From positions 1 to 44,158 of the forward strand of contig CAZDIJ010000020.1 of assembly GCA_964505475.1 (NCBI GenBank): a DNA stretch of 44,158 bases, in the 5' to 3' direction. The notes under the pieces were generated by a model, which made no database searches, was not told the DNA's origin, and saw nothing but the letters and a program-made list of their open reading frames with translations. Source of the stretch: JAGXQV01 sp964505475 (GTDB lineage Bacteria; Pseudomonadota; Gammaproteobacteria; Burkholderiales; Sulfuricellaceae). Shown piece by piece: positions 33,032-41,164 of this stretch (position 1 is the stretch's first letter; each line of letters starts with the position of its first letter). Position numbers and translations under genes: made by a program.

Positions 33032-33052
33032 GCCGGCTTTGCCGGCATTTTT
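33032..33052 (+). terminator. Intrinsic terminator between the glycosyltransferase and asnB genes
   Basis: GCCGGC (33032-33037), loop TTT, GCCGGC (33041-33046), then ATTTTT. It should stop much of the upstream transcript, although no clear promoter is visible between it and asnB at 33067, so partial read-through is likely. Confidence 0.8.
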
Positions 33053-33066
33053 CCTGCAAATAACCT

Positions 33067-35034
33067 ATGTGCGGTTTCGCCGGTTTCCTCAATCTGAATG
33101 GCGGCTTTCATGCCGACGCAGCACGGGAGGTGGCGCTGGCGATGGCTGCCACGTTACGCCATCGCGGCCCTGACGATGACGGAGTGTGGTTGGACGAACA
33201 TGCCGGTATTGCCCTCTCGCATCGCCGTCTTGCCATCCTCGACCTCTCTCCGCAAGGGCGTCAGCCCATGGTTTCCGCTTGCGGGAGATACGTCATCGCC
33301 TTCAATGGGGAAGTCTACAATCACGCCGCGTTGCGCAAAGCCTTGGAAGACGAGGGAAGGGCGCCGGAATGGCGCGGCCATTCCGATACCGAAACGATGT
33401 TGGCGGTGATTGCCCGCTGGGGGCTGGAGGCGGCGCTCCAGCGTTTTTCCGGGATGTTCGCCTTTGCCTTGTGGGACAGGCAGGAGCGGGCATTGCACCT
33501 GGCGCGCGACCGTTTCGGCGAAAAACCTTTGTATTACGGACGCATGGGCAATGCCTTCCTGTTCGGCTCGGAACTCAAGGCATTGCAGCGGCATCCGGCC
33601 TGGCGCGGGGAAATCGACCGTAACGTCCTGGCGTTATTCATGCGCCACAACTACGTTCCCGCACCTTATTCGATTTTCAAGGGGATCGCCAAGCTTCCTC
33701 CCGGCACCTTTCTGAGCCTGATTGCGGAGAGCTGGGGCGAGGCCGTTCCCCGGCCATACTGGTCGGCGCGGGCGATGACGGAGAGCGGGCTTGCCCACCC
33801 TTTCGGCGGTTGCCCGGAAGAGGCGGTCGGCATGCTGGATGATCTGTTGCGCGCCACTCTCCGTGAACAGATGATCGCCGACGTGCCGCTCGGCGCTTTT
33901 CTTTCTGGGGGGGTGGACTCATCGCTGGTAGTGGCTCTGATGCAGGCGCAAAGCAGCCGTCCGGTGAAAACCTTTACCATCGGCTTCAACGAGGCGCAAT
34001 ACAACGAGGCGGAGCATGCCAAGGCTGTGGCGCGCCATCTCGGCACCGAACACACCGAACTTTACGTGACGCCAGGCGAAGCGCGAGAGGTCATCCCGTC
34101 CCTGCCGGAGATTTACGACGAGCCGTTCGCCGATTCCTCCCAGATACCCACCCTGCTGGTGGCGAAGCTGGCGCGGCGGCATGTCACGGTCAGCCTGTCC
34201 GGCGATGGCGGCGACGAACTGTTCGGCGGTTACAACCGCTACCTATGGGCCGACAAGATTTGGCGCAAGATACGCTGGTTGCCCAAATCCGGGCGGCATC
34301 TCCTGGCGGGCATGCTGACCCTGCTGCCGCCGCGAGCCTGGGACGGCCTGTTCCAGCATGCGCCGGCCGCATTCCGGCAGCGCACTCCGGGCGACAAACT
34401 GCATAAACTGGCTGAAATATTGGCAGCGGACAACCCGGAGCAGGTCTACCTCAACCTGGTTTCCCACTGGAAAACCCCCGCATCGCTGGTGTTGGGCAGC
34501 AGAGAGCCGCTGACGATGCTCACCGATCCCTTGCGCCGCGCGGCATTGCCCGATTTCATCCAGCGCATGATGGCGCTCGATGCCGTCAGCTACCTTCCCG
34601 ACGACATCATGACCAAGGTCGATCGCGCCGCAATGGCCGTCAGCCTGGAAACCCGTGCTCCCTTTCTCGATCACCGCATCGCGGAATTTGCCTGGCGGCT
34701 GCCGCTGTCCATGAAAATCCGCGATGGAAAAGGCAAATGGCCATTACGTCAGGTGCTCTATCGTTACGTCCCCGAAAACCTGATAGAGCGCCCGAAAATG
34801 GGGTTTGGCGTGCCGGTTGGCGCGTGGCTGCGCGGCCCGCTGATAAATTGGGCGGAAGACTTGCTGGATGAAACCAGGCTACGCGAGGAAGGATTTTTCG
34901 ATCCGGCGCCAATCCGCCGCAAATGGCGGGAACATCTCTCCGGCAGGAGAAATTGGCAATATGCCTTGTGGAATGTGCTGATGTTTCAGGAGTGGCGTGC
35001 CCGGCAGGAATCGAACCCGCAACCCCCAGCTTAG
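33067..35034 (+). CDS. asnB: Glutamine-hydrolysing asparagine synthase-family amidotransferase (AsnB-type)
   Basis: 655 aa. The N-terminal glutaminase domain has the nucleophile C2 (MCGFAGFLN), HRGPDDDGV and FNGEVYNH. The ATP-pyrophosphatase loop LSGGVDSS is at residues 279-286, and SLSGDGGDELFGGYNRY marks the synthetase domain. Members near glycan loci often convert a sugar carboxylate to an amide (WbpS-like) rather than making asparagine; both are possible. The ORF ends at 35034, inside the opposite-strand tRNA-Arg gene, so its last ~14 codons are reverse tRNA sequence and not family-derived. A terminator lies between it and the upstream gene. Confidence 0.88.
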   Translation: MCGFAGFLNLNGGFHADAAREVALAMAATLRHRGPDDDGVWLDEHAGIALSHRRLAILDLSPQGRQPMVSACGRYVIAFNGEVYNHAALRKALEDEGRAPEWRGHSDTETMLAVIARWGLEAALQRFSGMFAFALWDRQERALHLARDRFGEKPLYYGRMGNAFLFGSELKALQRHPAWRGEIDRNVLALFMRHNYVPAPYSIFKGIAKLPPGTFLSLIAESWGEAVPRPYWSARAMTESGLAHPFGGCPEEAVGMLDDLLRATLREQMIADVPLGAFLSGGVDSSLVVALMQAQSSRPVKTFTIGFNEAQYNEAEHAKAVARHLGTEHTELYVTPGEAREVIPSLPEIYDEPFADSSQIPTLLVAKLARRHVTVSLSGDGGDELFGGYNRYLWADKIWRKIRWLPKSGRHLLAGMLTLLPPRAWDGLFQHAPAAFRQRTPGDKLHKLAEILAADNPEQVYLNLVSHWKTPASLVLGSREPLTMLTDPLRRAALPDFIQRMMALDAVSYLPDDIMTKVDRAAMAVSLETRAPFLDHRIAEFAWRLPLSMKIRDGKGKWPLRQVLYRYVPENLIERPKMGFGVPVGAWLRGPLINWAEDLLDETRLREEGFFDPAPIRRKWREHLSGRRNWQYALWNVLMFQEWRARQESNPQPPA

Positions 35035-35069
35035 AAGGCTGGTGCTCTATCCGGTTGAGCTACGGGCAC
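34993..35069 (-). tRNA. tRNA-Arg (anticodon UCU)
   Basis: On the - strand the 77-base cloverleaf starts GTGCCCG and ends CGGGCACG plus encoded CCA. The anticodon stem CCAGC/GCTGG encloses TCT (reads AGA codons), and GGTTCGAATCC forms the T arm. The acceptor stem is a perfect 7-bp helix. Its 3' end overlaps the end of asnB in antisense. It lies 16 bases downstream of tRNA-Pro and is probably co-transcribed with it. Confidence 0.95.
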
Positions 35070-35085
35070 TTCAAGACGGCGAAAC

Positions 35086-35162
35086 TGGTCGGGGTGGAGA
35101 GATTCGAACTCCCGACATCCTGGTCCCAAACCAGGCGCGCTACCAGACTACGCTACACCCCG
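35086..35162 (-). tRNA. tRNA-Pro (anticodon UGG)
   Basis: The - strand 77-base cloverleaf begins CGGGGTG, pairs with CACCCCG, and ends with discriminator A plus encoded CCA. Anticodon stem CCTGG/CCAGG encloses the loop with TGG (reads CCA and other CCN codons), and GAGTTCGAATCTC is the T arm. A good promoter lies just upstream on the same strand. Confidence 0.95.
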
Positions 35163-35170
35163 AACCGATA

Positions 35171-35199
35171 ATTCTACCTAATCCGGCGCGGAATGGCAA
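35171..35199 (-). promoter_or_regulatory. Sigma-70 promoter for tRNA-Pro/tRNA-Arg
   Basis: Reading on the - strand, -35 TTGCCA (35194-35199), 17-base spacer, -10 TAGAAT (35171-35176). It would start transcription about at the 5' end of tRNA-Pro. Confidence 0.72.
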
Positions 35200-35251
35200 T
35201 CCGCCGCAGTCAGGTTGGGATGATGGGTGCATATTGTCGAGCCGATTCGGG

Positions 35252-35257
35252 TATAAT
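35252..35257 (+). promoter_or_regulatory. -10 element upstream of fabI
   Basis: A perfect TATAAT 43 bases before the fabI start. No good -35 is visible at 16-18 bases upstream (TTGTCG at 35234-35239 is too close). The element is divergent from the tRNA-Pro promoter. Confidence 0.5.
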
Positions 35258-35299
35258 GCCGCCTCCAGATCACCAATTCCACGTGTAGAAGGGACAAGC

Positions 35300-36103
35300 A
35301 TGGGTTTCCTGGCAAACAAACGCGCATTGATTACCGGCCTCATCAGCAACCGCTCCATCGCTTATGGCATTGCCGCCGCGATGAAACGCGAGGGTGCGGA
35401 ACTGGCCTTCACCTACCAGAACGACAAGGTCAAGGATCGGGTTGCAGACCTGGCGAAAGAATTCGGCTCGGACTTGGTGTTTCCTTGCGATGTCGCCATC
35501 GACGAGCAAATCGACCAGCTTTTCACCGACCTGGGCAAGCGCTGGGACGGGCTGGACGCCATCGTCCATTCCATCGCCTTCGTGCCCAAGGTGGCGCTCG
35601 CCGGCGATTACGTGAGTTCCGTGACGCGCGAGTACTTCCAGATCGCGCACGACATCAGTTCCTACAGTTTCACGGCGTTGGCCAAGGCCGGCTTGCCGAT
35701 GATGGAAAACCGCAACGCCTCTTTGCTGACCTTGTCCTATCTGGGCGCCGAGCGCACGGTGCCGCATTACAATGTGATGGGGCTGGCCAAGGCCAGTCTG
35801 GAGGCCAACGTCCGCTACATGGCGGCGAGCTTGGGGCCGAAGGGTATACGGGTCAACGGCATTTCCGCTGGGCCGATCAAGACCCTGGCGGCCAGCGGCA
35901 TTTCCGATTTCGGCAAGCTGCTTTCCTACAACGAGAAGCATGCGCCGATGCGCCGCAACGTGACCATCGAAGAGGTTGGCAACGCGGCCGCCTTCATGTG
36001 CAGCGATCTGGCGAGCGGCATTACCGGCGAAATCACTTATGTCGACGGCGGTTTCAATATCACCGCATTGGGCAATGCGGAGGAAGCCGCGGCCGGCAAT
36101 TAG
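35300..36103 (+). CDS. fabI: Enoyl-[acyl-carrier-protein] reductase (NADH), FabI
   Basis: 267 aa, the classic FabI. It catalyses the last reduction of each fatty acid elongation cycle. The signature YLGAERTVPHYNVMGLAK is present, with catalytic Y157 and K164 (Y147 also conserved), and the N-terminal GLISNRSIAYGIA cofactor loop and VNGISAGPIKTLAASG loop match. It is the target of triclosan in homologous proteins. The ATG at 35300 has AAGGGA five bases upstream. The open frame extends back through the tRNA genes, which is not coding. Downstream genes follow closely but probably belong to a separate functional group. Confidence 0.97.
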   Translation: MGFLANKRALITGLISNRSIAYGIAAAMKREGAELAFTYQNDKVKDRVADLAKEFGSDLVFPCDVAIDEQIDQLFTDLGKRWDGLDAIVHSIAFVPKVALAGDYVSSVTREYFQIAHDISSYSFTALAKAGLPMMENRNASLLTLSYLGAERTVPHYNVMGLAKASLEANVRYMAASLGPKGIRVNGISAGPIKTLAASGISDFGKLLSYNEKHAPMRRNVTIEEVGNAAAFMCSDLASGITGEITYVDGGFNITALGNAEEAAAGN

Positions 36104-36112
36104 GGAGTTTTC

Positions 36113-38281
36113 ATGTCCGGCATGAAAAATCGGGCGCTCGACGGCGCCCGTTTTGTTCTGATGCTGATGCTCCTGCCGTTGGCGGGCTGTGGCGATTCGC
36201 CCTGGAACAATCCCTATCCGGCTGCCGACGAGGGCAAGAATATTCTCTATTCCTCGTTTGCCAGCCGTCCCAAGCACCTTGACCCGGTGCAGTCCTACAG
36301 TTCCAACGAAATCACTTTTACCGCGCAGATATACGAGCCGCCGCTCCAGTACCACTATCTCAAGCGCCCCTACACCCTGGTTCCGCTTTCCGCGGCGGAA
36401 ATGCCGCATCCACGCTATTTTGACGCCGCCGGCAGGCCATTGCCGGATCATGCGCCCGCCGCCGAGGTCGCCTACAGCCTTTACGACATACGCATCAAGC
36501 CGGGCATACGCTACCAGCCCCATCCCGCATTCGCCAAGGGGGCGGACGGCGAGTATCTTTACCACAAGCTCCAGCCCGAGGACTTGTCCACCATACATAA
36601 GCTGTCGGATTTTCCAGAAACCGGCACACGCGAATTGGTGGCGGCGGATTTCGTTTATCAGATCAAGCGCCTGGCGCATCCGAAACTGCATTCGCCGATT
36701 CTCGGGGTGATGCGTGACTATATCGCGGGGCTGAAGGAATATGCCGATACCCTGGCGCAAGCCGCCAAGGACGGTAATCTCGACCTGGAAAAATATCCCC
36801 TCGAAGGCGCGCGGGCGATCGACCGTTATACCTACCGCGTCAAGCTGAAAGGCAAGTATCCGCAATTCCAGTATTGGCTGGCGATGCCTTTTTTCGCCCC
36901 GATTCCGCCCGAGGCCGAGCATTTCTACGGCCAGCCGGGCATGGCGGAGAAGAATTTGACGCTCGACTGGTATCCGGTCGGCACCGGGCCTTACATGCTG
37001 GGTGAGAACGACCCCAACCGGCGCATGGTGCTGGAGCGCAATCCCTATTTTCATGGTGAATCCTATCCCAGCGAGGGAGAGCCGGAGGACGCTGCCACGG
37101 GCTTGCTGACGGATGCCGGCAAGCCCCTTCCGTTCATCGACAAGGTGGTGTTCAGCCTGGAAAAGGAAAGCATTCCGTACTGGAACAAATTCCTGCAAGG
37201 TTACTATGACGCTTCCGGCATCAGTTCCGATAGTTTCGACCAGGCGGTGCGCGTTTCCACCCAGGGTGAGGCAAACGTCACCGAACCGATGCGCGACAAG
37301 GGCATCAGCCTGCAAACCACGGTGACCGCCACCAATTATTATTACGGGTTCAACATGCTCGATCCGGTGGTGGGCGGCTTGAGCGAGCGGGGACGCAAGC
37401 TCAGGCGGGCGCTTTCCATCGTCATGGATTACGAGGAATTCATTTCGATTTTCGCCAATGGCCGCGGCATTCCCGCGCAGGGGCCGTTGCCGCCGGGTAT
37501 TTTCGGTTTCCGCGAAGGGACGGGCGGGATCAACCCTTATGTTTACGATTGGGCGGAGGGCAAGCCCCGCCGCAAGTCCATCGAAGAGGCCAAGCGCTTG
37601 CTGGCGGAGGCGGGCTATCCCGGCGGGCGCGACGAGAAAACCGGCAAACCCTTGCTGCTCTATCTAGACCTCACCGCCAGCGGGCCGGACGACAAGGCGC
37701 GCCTCGACTGGATACGCAAGCAGTTCCAGAAGCTCGACGTGCAACTGGTGGTGCGCAATACCGACTACAATCGTTTCCAGGACAAGATCCGCAAGGGTAA
37801 CGCGCAGATCTTCCACTGGGGCTGGAACGCCGATTATCCCGACCCCGAGAATTTTTTGTTTCTGCTCTATGGGCCGAACGCGCGCGTGGGCAAGGATGGC
37901 GAGAATTCCGCCAACTATGCCAGCCCCGAGTTCAACCGGCTCTTCGAGAAAATGAAGAATATGGACAACGGAGCGGAACGTCAGGCGATTATCGACGAGA
38001 TGGTGGAAATCGTCCGGCGCGACGCCCCCTGGATATGGGGCTTTCACCCCAAGCAATACAGCCTTAACCACGCCTGGTACGGCAATCTCAAGCCGAATCT
38101 GATGGCCAACAACAGCCTGAAATATGCCAAGATAGATACTCGACTGCGCAGCGAAAAGCGCCGCGAGTGGAATAAGCCGGTCTGGTGGCCGCTGGCGGCG
38201 CTGGCCGCCGTATTGTTTGCCGCGCTGCTGCCGGCGGTGGCCGCCTACCGGAGCAAGGAGCGGGGAACCGCCAGGGGCTGA
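36113..38281 (+). CDS. Oligopeptide ABC transporter substrate-binding lipoprotein (YejA-like)
   Basis: 722 aa, extracellular solute-binding family 5. An N-terminal signal with lipobox PLAGC (cysteine near residue 26) points to lipid anchoring in the periplasm. The bulk shows the SBP_bac_5 pattern (SYSSNEITFTAQIYEPPLQY, WYPVGTGPYMLGEN, RRALSIVMDYEEF, WGWNADYPDPENF). The last ~30 residues form a predicted transmembrane helix (PLAALAAVLFAALLPAVAAY) followed by a basic tail, which is unusual for this family. Length exceeds E. coli YejA (about 600 aa). AGGGAG lies five bases before the start. Two permease genes and an ATPase gene follow, with a receiver gene between. Confidence 0.88.
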   Translation: MSGMKNRALDGARFVLMLMLLPLAGCGDSPWNNPYPAADEGKNILYSSFASRPKHLDPVQSYSSNEITFTAQIYEPPLQYHYLKRPYTLVPLSAAEMPHPRYFDAAGRPLPDHAPAAEVAYSLYDIRIKPGIRYQPHPAFAKGADGEYLYHKLQPEDLSTIHKLSDFPETGTRELVAADFVYQIKRLAHPKLHSPILGVMRDYIAGLKEYADTLAQAAKDGNLDLEKYPLEGARAIDRYTYRVKLKGKYPQFQYWLAMPFFAPIPPEAEHFYGQPGMAEKNLTLDWYPVGTGPYMLGENDPNRRMVLERNPYFHGESYPSEGEPEDAATGLLTDAGKPLPFIDKVVFSLEKESIPYWNKFLQGYYDASGISSDSFDQAVRVSTQGEANVTEPMRDKGISLQTTVTATNYYYGFNMLDPVVGGLSERGRKLRRALSIVMDYEEFISIFANGRGIPAQGPLPPGIFGFREGTGGINPYVYDWAEGKPRRKSIEEAKRLLAEAGYPGGRDEKTGKPLLLYLDLTASGPDDKARLDWIRKQFQKLDVQLVVRNTDYNRFQDKIRKGNAQIFHWGWNADYPDPENFLFLLYGPNARVGKDGENSANYASPEFNRLFEKMKNMDNGAERQAIIDEMVEIVRRDAPWIWGFHPKQYSLNHAWYGNLKPNLMANNSLKYAKIDTRLRSEKRREWNKPVWWPLAALAAVLFAALLPAVAAYRSKERGTARG

Positions 38282-38334
38282 ATGGAAGGAATTTGGATGA
38301 CGCCGCTCGGGATAGGGGCGGCGAGGAGACGAGA

Positions 38335-38730
38335 ATGACGAACAAAAGCGCTTTCACCCCCAGGCATATCCTGCTGGTCGAGGACAACGCCATCAATCAG
38401 ACATTGGTGGCGAACCTGCTGCGGAGAAACGGGCACCAAGTCACGGTTGCCAATGACGGCCTGGAATCGGTGAATCTCACCGCCACCAAGGCCTTCGACA
38501 TTATTTTGATGGACGTGCAGATGCCGGTGATGGATGGACTCCAGGCCACCCGCAAAATCCGCGAGCGCGAGCGGAAATCGGGCGGACATACCCCCGTCGT
38601 GGCACTTACCGCGAACCTCCTGGGGGACGATGTCGAGGATTGCCGCCAGGCCGGCATGGACAACCATCTCGGCAAACCCGTCGATATCGAGGTGCTGCTG
38701 GAGGTCATTCAGCGTTATACCGGCGGCTGA
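38335..38730 (+). CDS. Stand-alone response regulator receiver domain
   Basis: 131 aa, a complete REC domain with no output domain. Acidic pocket E16 D17 (VEDN), phospho-acceptor D60 (LMDVQMPVMDG), switch T92 and K114 (GKPV) are all present. The VEDNxxNQ and LMDxQMP pattern is that of receiver domains in hybrid histidine kinases. GAGGAG lies six bases upstream of the start. It sits between the binding-protein and permease genes of a peptide importer, a strange position; it may be a signalling relay protein inserted here or may control the transporter. The open frame extends further upstream but the start is clear. Confidence 0.85.
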   Translation: MTNKSAFTPRHILLVEDNAINQTLVANLLRRNGHQVTVANDGLESVNLTATKAFDIILMDVQMPVMDGLQATRKIRERERKSGGHTPVVALTANLLGDDVEDCRQAGMDNHLGKPVDIEVLLEVIQRYTGG

Positions 38731-38783
38731 TGGCCGTTGCTGGCGTTGCGTCCGCTCCTTACCCTTAGGTATGCCCATTCCGC

Positions 38784-39761
38784 ATGATTAGTTATATCCT
38801 CCGCCGCATTCTTTACGCCATCCCGATTCTGATCGGGGTGAACCTGCTCACTTTCGCGCTGTTCTTCGTGGTCAACACCCCGGACAACATGGCGCGCATC
38901 CATCTCGGCGTGAAGCACGTTACCCCGGAAGCCATCGCCAAATGGAAGCGCGAGCGCGGCTACGACAAGCCCTTGCTGTGGAACGGCGCGGCGCCTGGGC
39001 TGGACAAGGCCACCGACACGATATTCTTCGAAAAATCCATCGGAATGTTCGCCTTCCGTTTCGGCCGTTCCGACGAGGGGCGCGACATCGCACGGGAAAT
39101 CGGCACGCGCATGTGGCCGAGCCTGGCCATCGCCTTGCCGGTATTCGTGGTCGGATTGGCGGTGAACATCACCTTCGCCATGCTGATGGCATTCTTCCGC
39201 GCCACCTACATCGACTTTACCGGGGTGGTGTTGTGCGTAGCGATGATGTCCATTTCCGGGTTGTTCTACATCATCGGCGGACAATACCTGGTGAGCAAGA
39301 TGCTGCATCTGGTGCCGATTTCCGGCTTCGACGGCGGCCTGGACGCGCCGAAATTCCTCATTCTGCCGGTGATTATCGGGGTGCTCGGCGGCATCGGCAG
39401 CGGGGCGCGCTGGTATCGCACCATTTTTCTTGAGGAAACCAGCCGGGATTACGTGCGCACCGCCCGCGCCAAGGGGCTGTCCGAACTGCGGGTGCTGTTC
39501 GGCCATGTCCTGAAAAACGCCATGATTCCCATCCTGACCGGGGCGGTGGTGGTCATCCCCCTGCTATTCATGGGCAGCTTGGTGAGCGAGTCGTTCTTCG
39601 GCATTCCGGGCTTGGGCAGCTACACCATCGACGCCATCCATTCCCAGGACTTCGCCGTGGTGCGGGCGATGGTGTTCCTCGGCTCCTTCCTCTACATCAT
39701 CGGACTGGTGCTGACGGATATTTCCTACACCCTGGTCGATCCCCGGATACGCCTCGAATGA
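38784..39761 (+). CDS. Peptide ABC transporter permease (YejB/OppB-like)
   Basis: 325 aa inner-membrane protein of the binding-protein-dependent permease family. The first segment (ISYILRRILYAIPILIGVNL) is the OppB-type N-terminal helix, and five further hydrophobic segments follow. The EAA-type loop DYVRTARAKGLSELRVLFGH contacts the ATPase, and VSESFFGIPGLGSYTIDAI is the typical end of the core. It forms the membrane channel with the next gene's product. Its stop overlaps the next start (ATGA). Confidence 0.9.
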   Translation: MISYILRRILYAIPILIGVNLLTFALFFVVNTPDNMARIHLGVKHVTPEAIAKWKRERGYDKPLLWNGAAPGLDKATDTIFFEKSIGMFAFRFGRSDEGRDIAREIGTRMWPSLAIALPVFVVGLAVNITFAMLMAFFRATYIDFTGVVLCVAMMSISGLFYIIGGQYLVSKMLHLVPISGFDGGLDAPKFLILPVIIGVLGGIGSGARWYRTIFLEETSRDYVRTARAKGLSELRVLFGHVLKNAMIPILTGAVVVIPLLFMGSLVSESFFGIPGLGSYTIDAIHSQDFAVVRAMVFLGSFLYIIGLVLTDISYTLVDPRIRLE

Positions 39762-41164
39762 TGCCGTTCAAACCCATTTTGCTGTGGACCGATGCCTTGA
39801 TCTGGCTGCTGGTGGCCAGCGTGGCGTTTTATGCCTGGCGCGTGCGGCGCCACGAACATCTGCTGGCGCCTTGGCGCAAGGTGGCGCGCCGCCGCACCGG
39901 AATGATTTCGGCGATAGTGCTGGCCGTTTTCGCCGCCGTCGGGCTGGCCGATTCGCTGCATTTCCGCTTGTCCCTCCCCGATGCCGGCAACGGCGCGGCG
40001 CGCCAGTACGCCCCGGAAGTGTTGAGCCTGTTCGACATGATGGCGAATCCCTTGCGCACCCGCGTTGAAAAATCCTATTCCGCACCTTTCGCCAGCCAAC
40101 TTTACGTCAAGGAAACCGTCGAGTTGCCGGGAGGAGGGCAAGTACGCCAACATCCCCGCCTCAAGTACGGCGGCGCCCATCTGTCCGATCCCGGCGAACG
40201 CGCCGGCGACATCGCCGCCACCGCCGCCAAGGGAGTCTTTCATGGCGTGGTGCTCTGGTGGGGCTGCACCCTGTTGCTGACGCTGGCGCTGGCGCGCCGC
40301 CGCCATCTTTCGGCAGGCGCGGCATGGCGCATGATCCGGCAGGGGCGGGACGAAATTCCCTGGCGCACCATCCTCGCCACCCTCGGCGCCATCCTCATCG
40401 CCGCTTCGGCGGCGGCGGCACTGTCGGCCAACTACCATATCCTCGGCACCGACAAGGTCGGCCAGGATGTTTTTTATCTTTCCCTGAAAAGCATCCGCAC
40501 CGGCCTGGTGATCGGCACGGTCACCACCTTGGTGATGTTGCCTTTTGCGCTGGCGCTGGGGATCGCCGCGGGCTATTTCCGCGGCTGGGTGGACGACGTC
40601 ATCCAGTATGTCTACACCACCCTCAACTCGATTCCCGGCGTCTTGCTGATCGCCGCGGCGGTATTGATTCTCCAGGTATACATGGACGGCAACCCGGATT
40701 CGTTCGACACCGTCAATGCCCGCGCCGATCTGCGCTTGCTGTTCCTGTGCCTGATCCTCGGCATGACCAGTTGGACAGGCTTGTGCCGGCTGTTGCGCGG
40801 CGAAGCGCTGAAACTGCGCGAGGCCGATTTCATCCAGGCGGCCACCGCTTTCGGCGTCGGCCATCTGCGTATCATCCTGCGCCACATCCTGCCCAACGTG
40901 ATGCACATCGTGCTGATTACCGTGGTGCTGGATTTCTCCGGGCTGGTGCTGGCCGAGGCGGTGCTGTCCTATGTCGGCGTCGGCGTCGATCCCACCACCC
41001 AGAGCTGGGGCAACATGATTAATGCGGCGCGCCTGGAAATGGCGCGCGAGCCGATGGTGTGGTGGTCGCTGGCGGCGGCCTTCGCTTTCATGTTCCTGCT
41101 GGTGCTGGCCGCCAACCTGTTCGCCGACAGCGTTCGCGACGCCTTCGATCCGAGGTTGAAATGA
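39758..41164 (+). CDS. Peptide ABC transporter permease (YejE/OppC-like), with long N-terminal region
   Basis: 468 aa, longer than YejE (341 aa). An OppC-type first helix region and a periplasmic segment of about 100 residues (SLFDMMANPLRTRVEKSYS) precede further helices. The family segment HILGTDKVGQDVFYLSLKS, the helices after it and the EAA loop EADFIQAATAFGVGHLRII are in the second half, with ILPNVMHIVLITVVLDFSG at the end. Start ATG 39758 overlaps the upstream stop. Its stop in turn overlaps the ATPase start, so the two permeases and the ATPase are translationally coupled. Confidence 0.88.
   Translation: MMPFKPILLWTDALIWLLVASVAFYAWRVRRHEHLLAPWRKVARRRTGMISAIVLAVFAAVGLADSLHFRLSLPDAGNGAARQYAPEVLSLFDMMANPLRTRVEKSYSAPFASQLYVKETVELPGGGQVRQHPRLKYGGAHLSDPGERAGDIAATAAKGVFHGVVLWWGCTLLLTLALARRRHLSAGAAWRMIRQGRDEIPWRTILATLGAILIAASAAAALSANYHILGTDKVGQDVFYLSLKSIRTGLVIGTVTTLVMLPFALALGIAAGYFRGWVDDVIQYVYTTLNSIPGVLLIAAAVLILQVYMDGNPDSFDTVNARADLRLLFLCLILGMTSWTGLCRLLRGEALKLREADFIQAATAFGVGHLRIILRHILPNVMHIVLITVVLDFSGLVLAEAVLSYVGVGVDPTTQSWGNMINAARLEMAREPMVWWSLAAAFAFMFLLVLAANLFADSVRDAFDPRLK

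Noticed and set aside
34997..35299. Upstream extension of the fabI frame through the tRNA genes
   Set aside because: It reads through two tRNA genes; FabI homologues begin at the ATG at 35300, which has a good ribosome-binding site.
35270..37315. 681-codon open frame on the - strand across fabI and the binding-protein gene
   Set aside because: It lies opposite two unmistakable genes and its translation (rich in H, R, G and Q) matches no family; such long antisense frames are common in GC-rich coding DNA.
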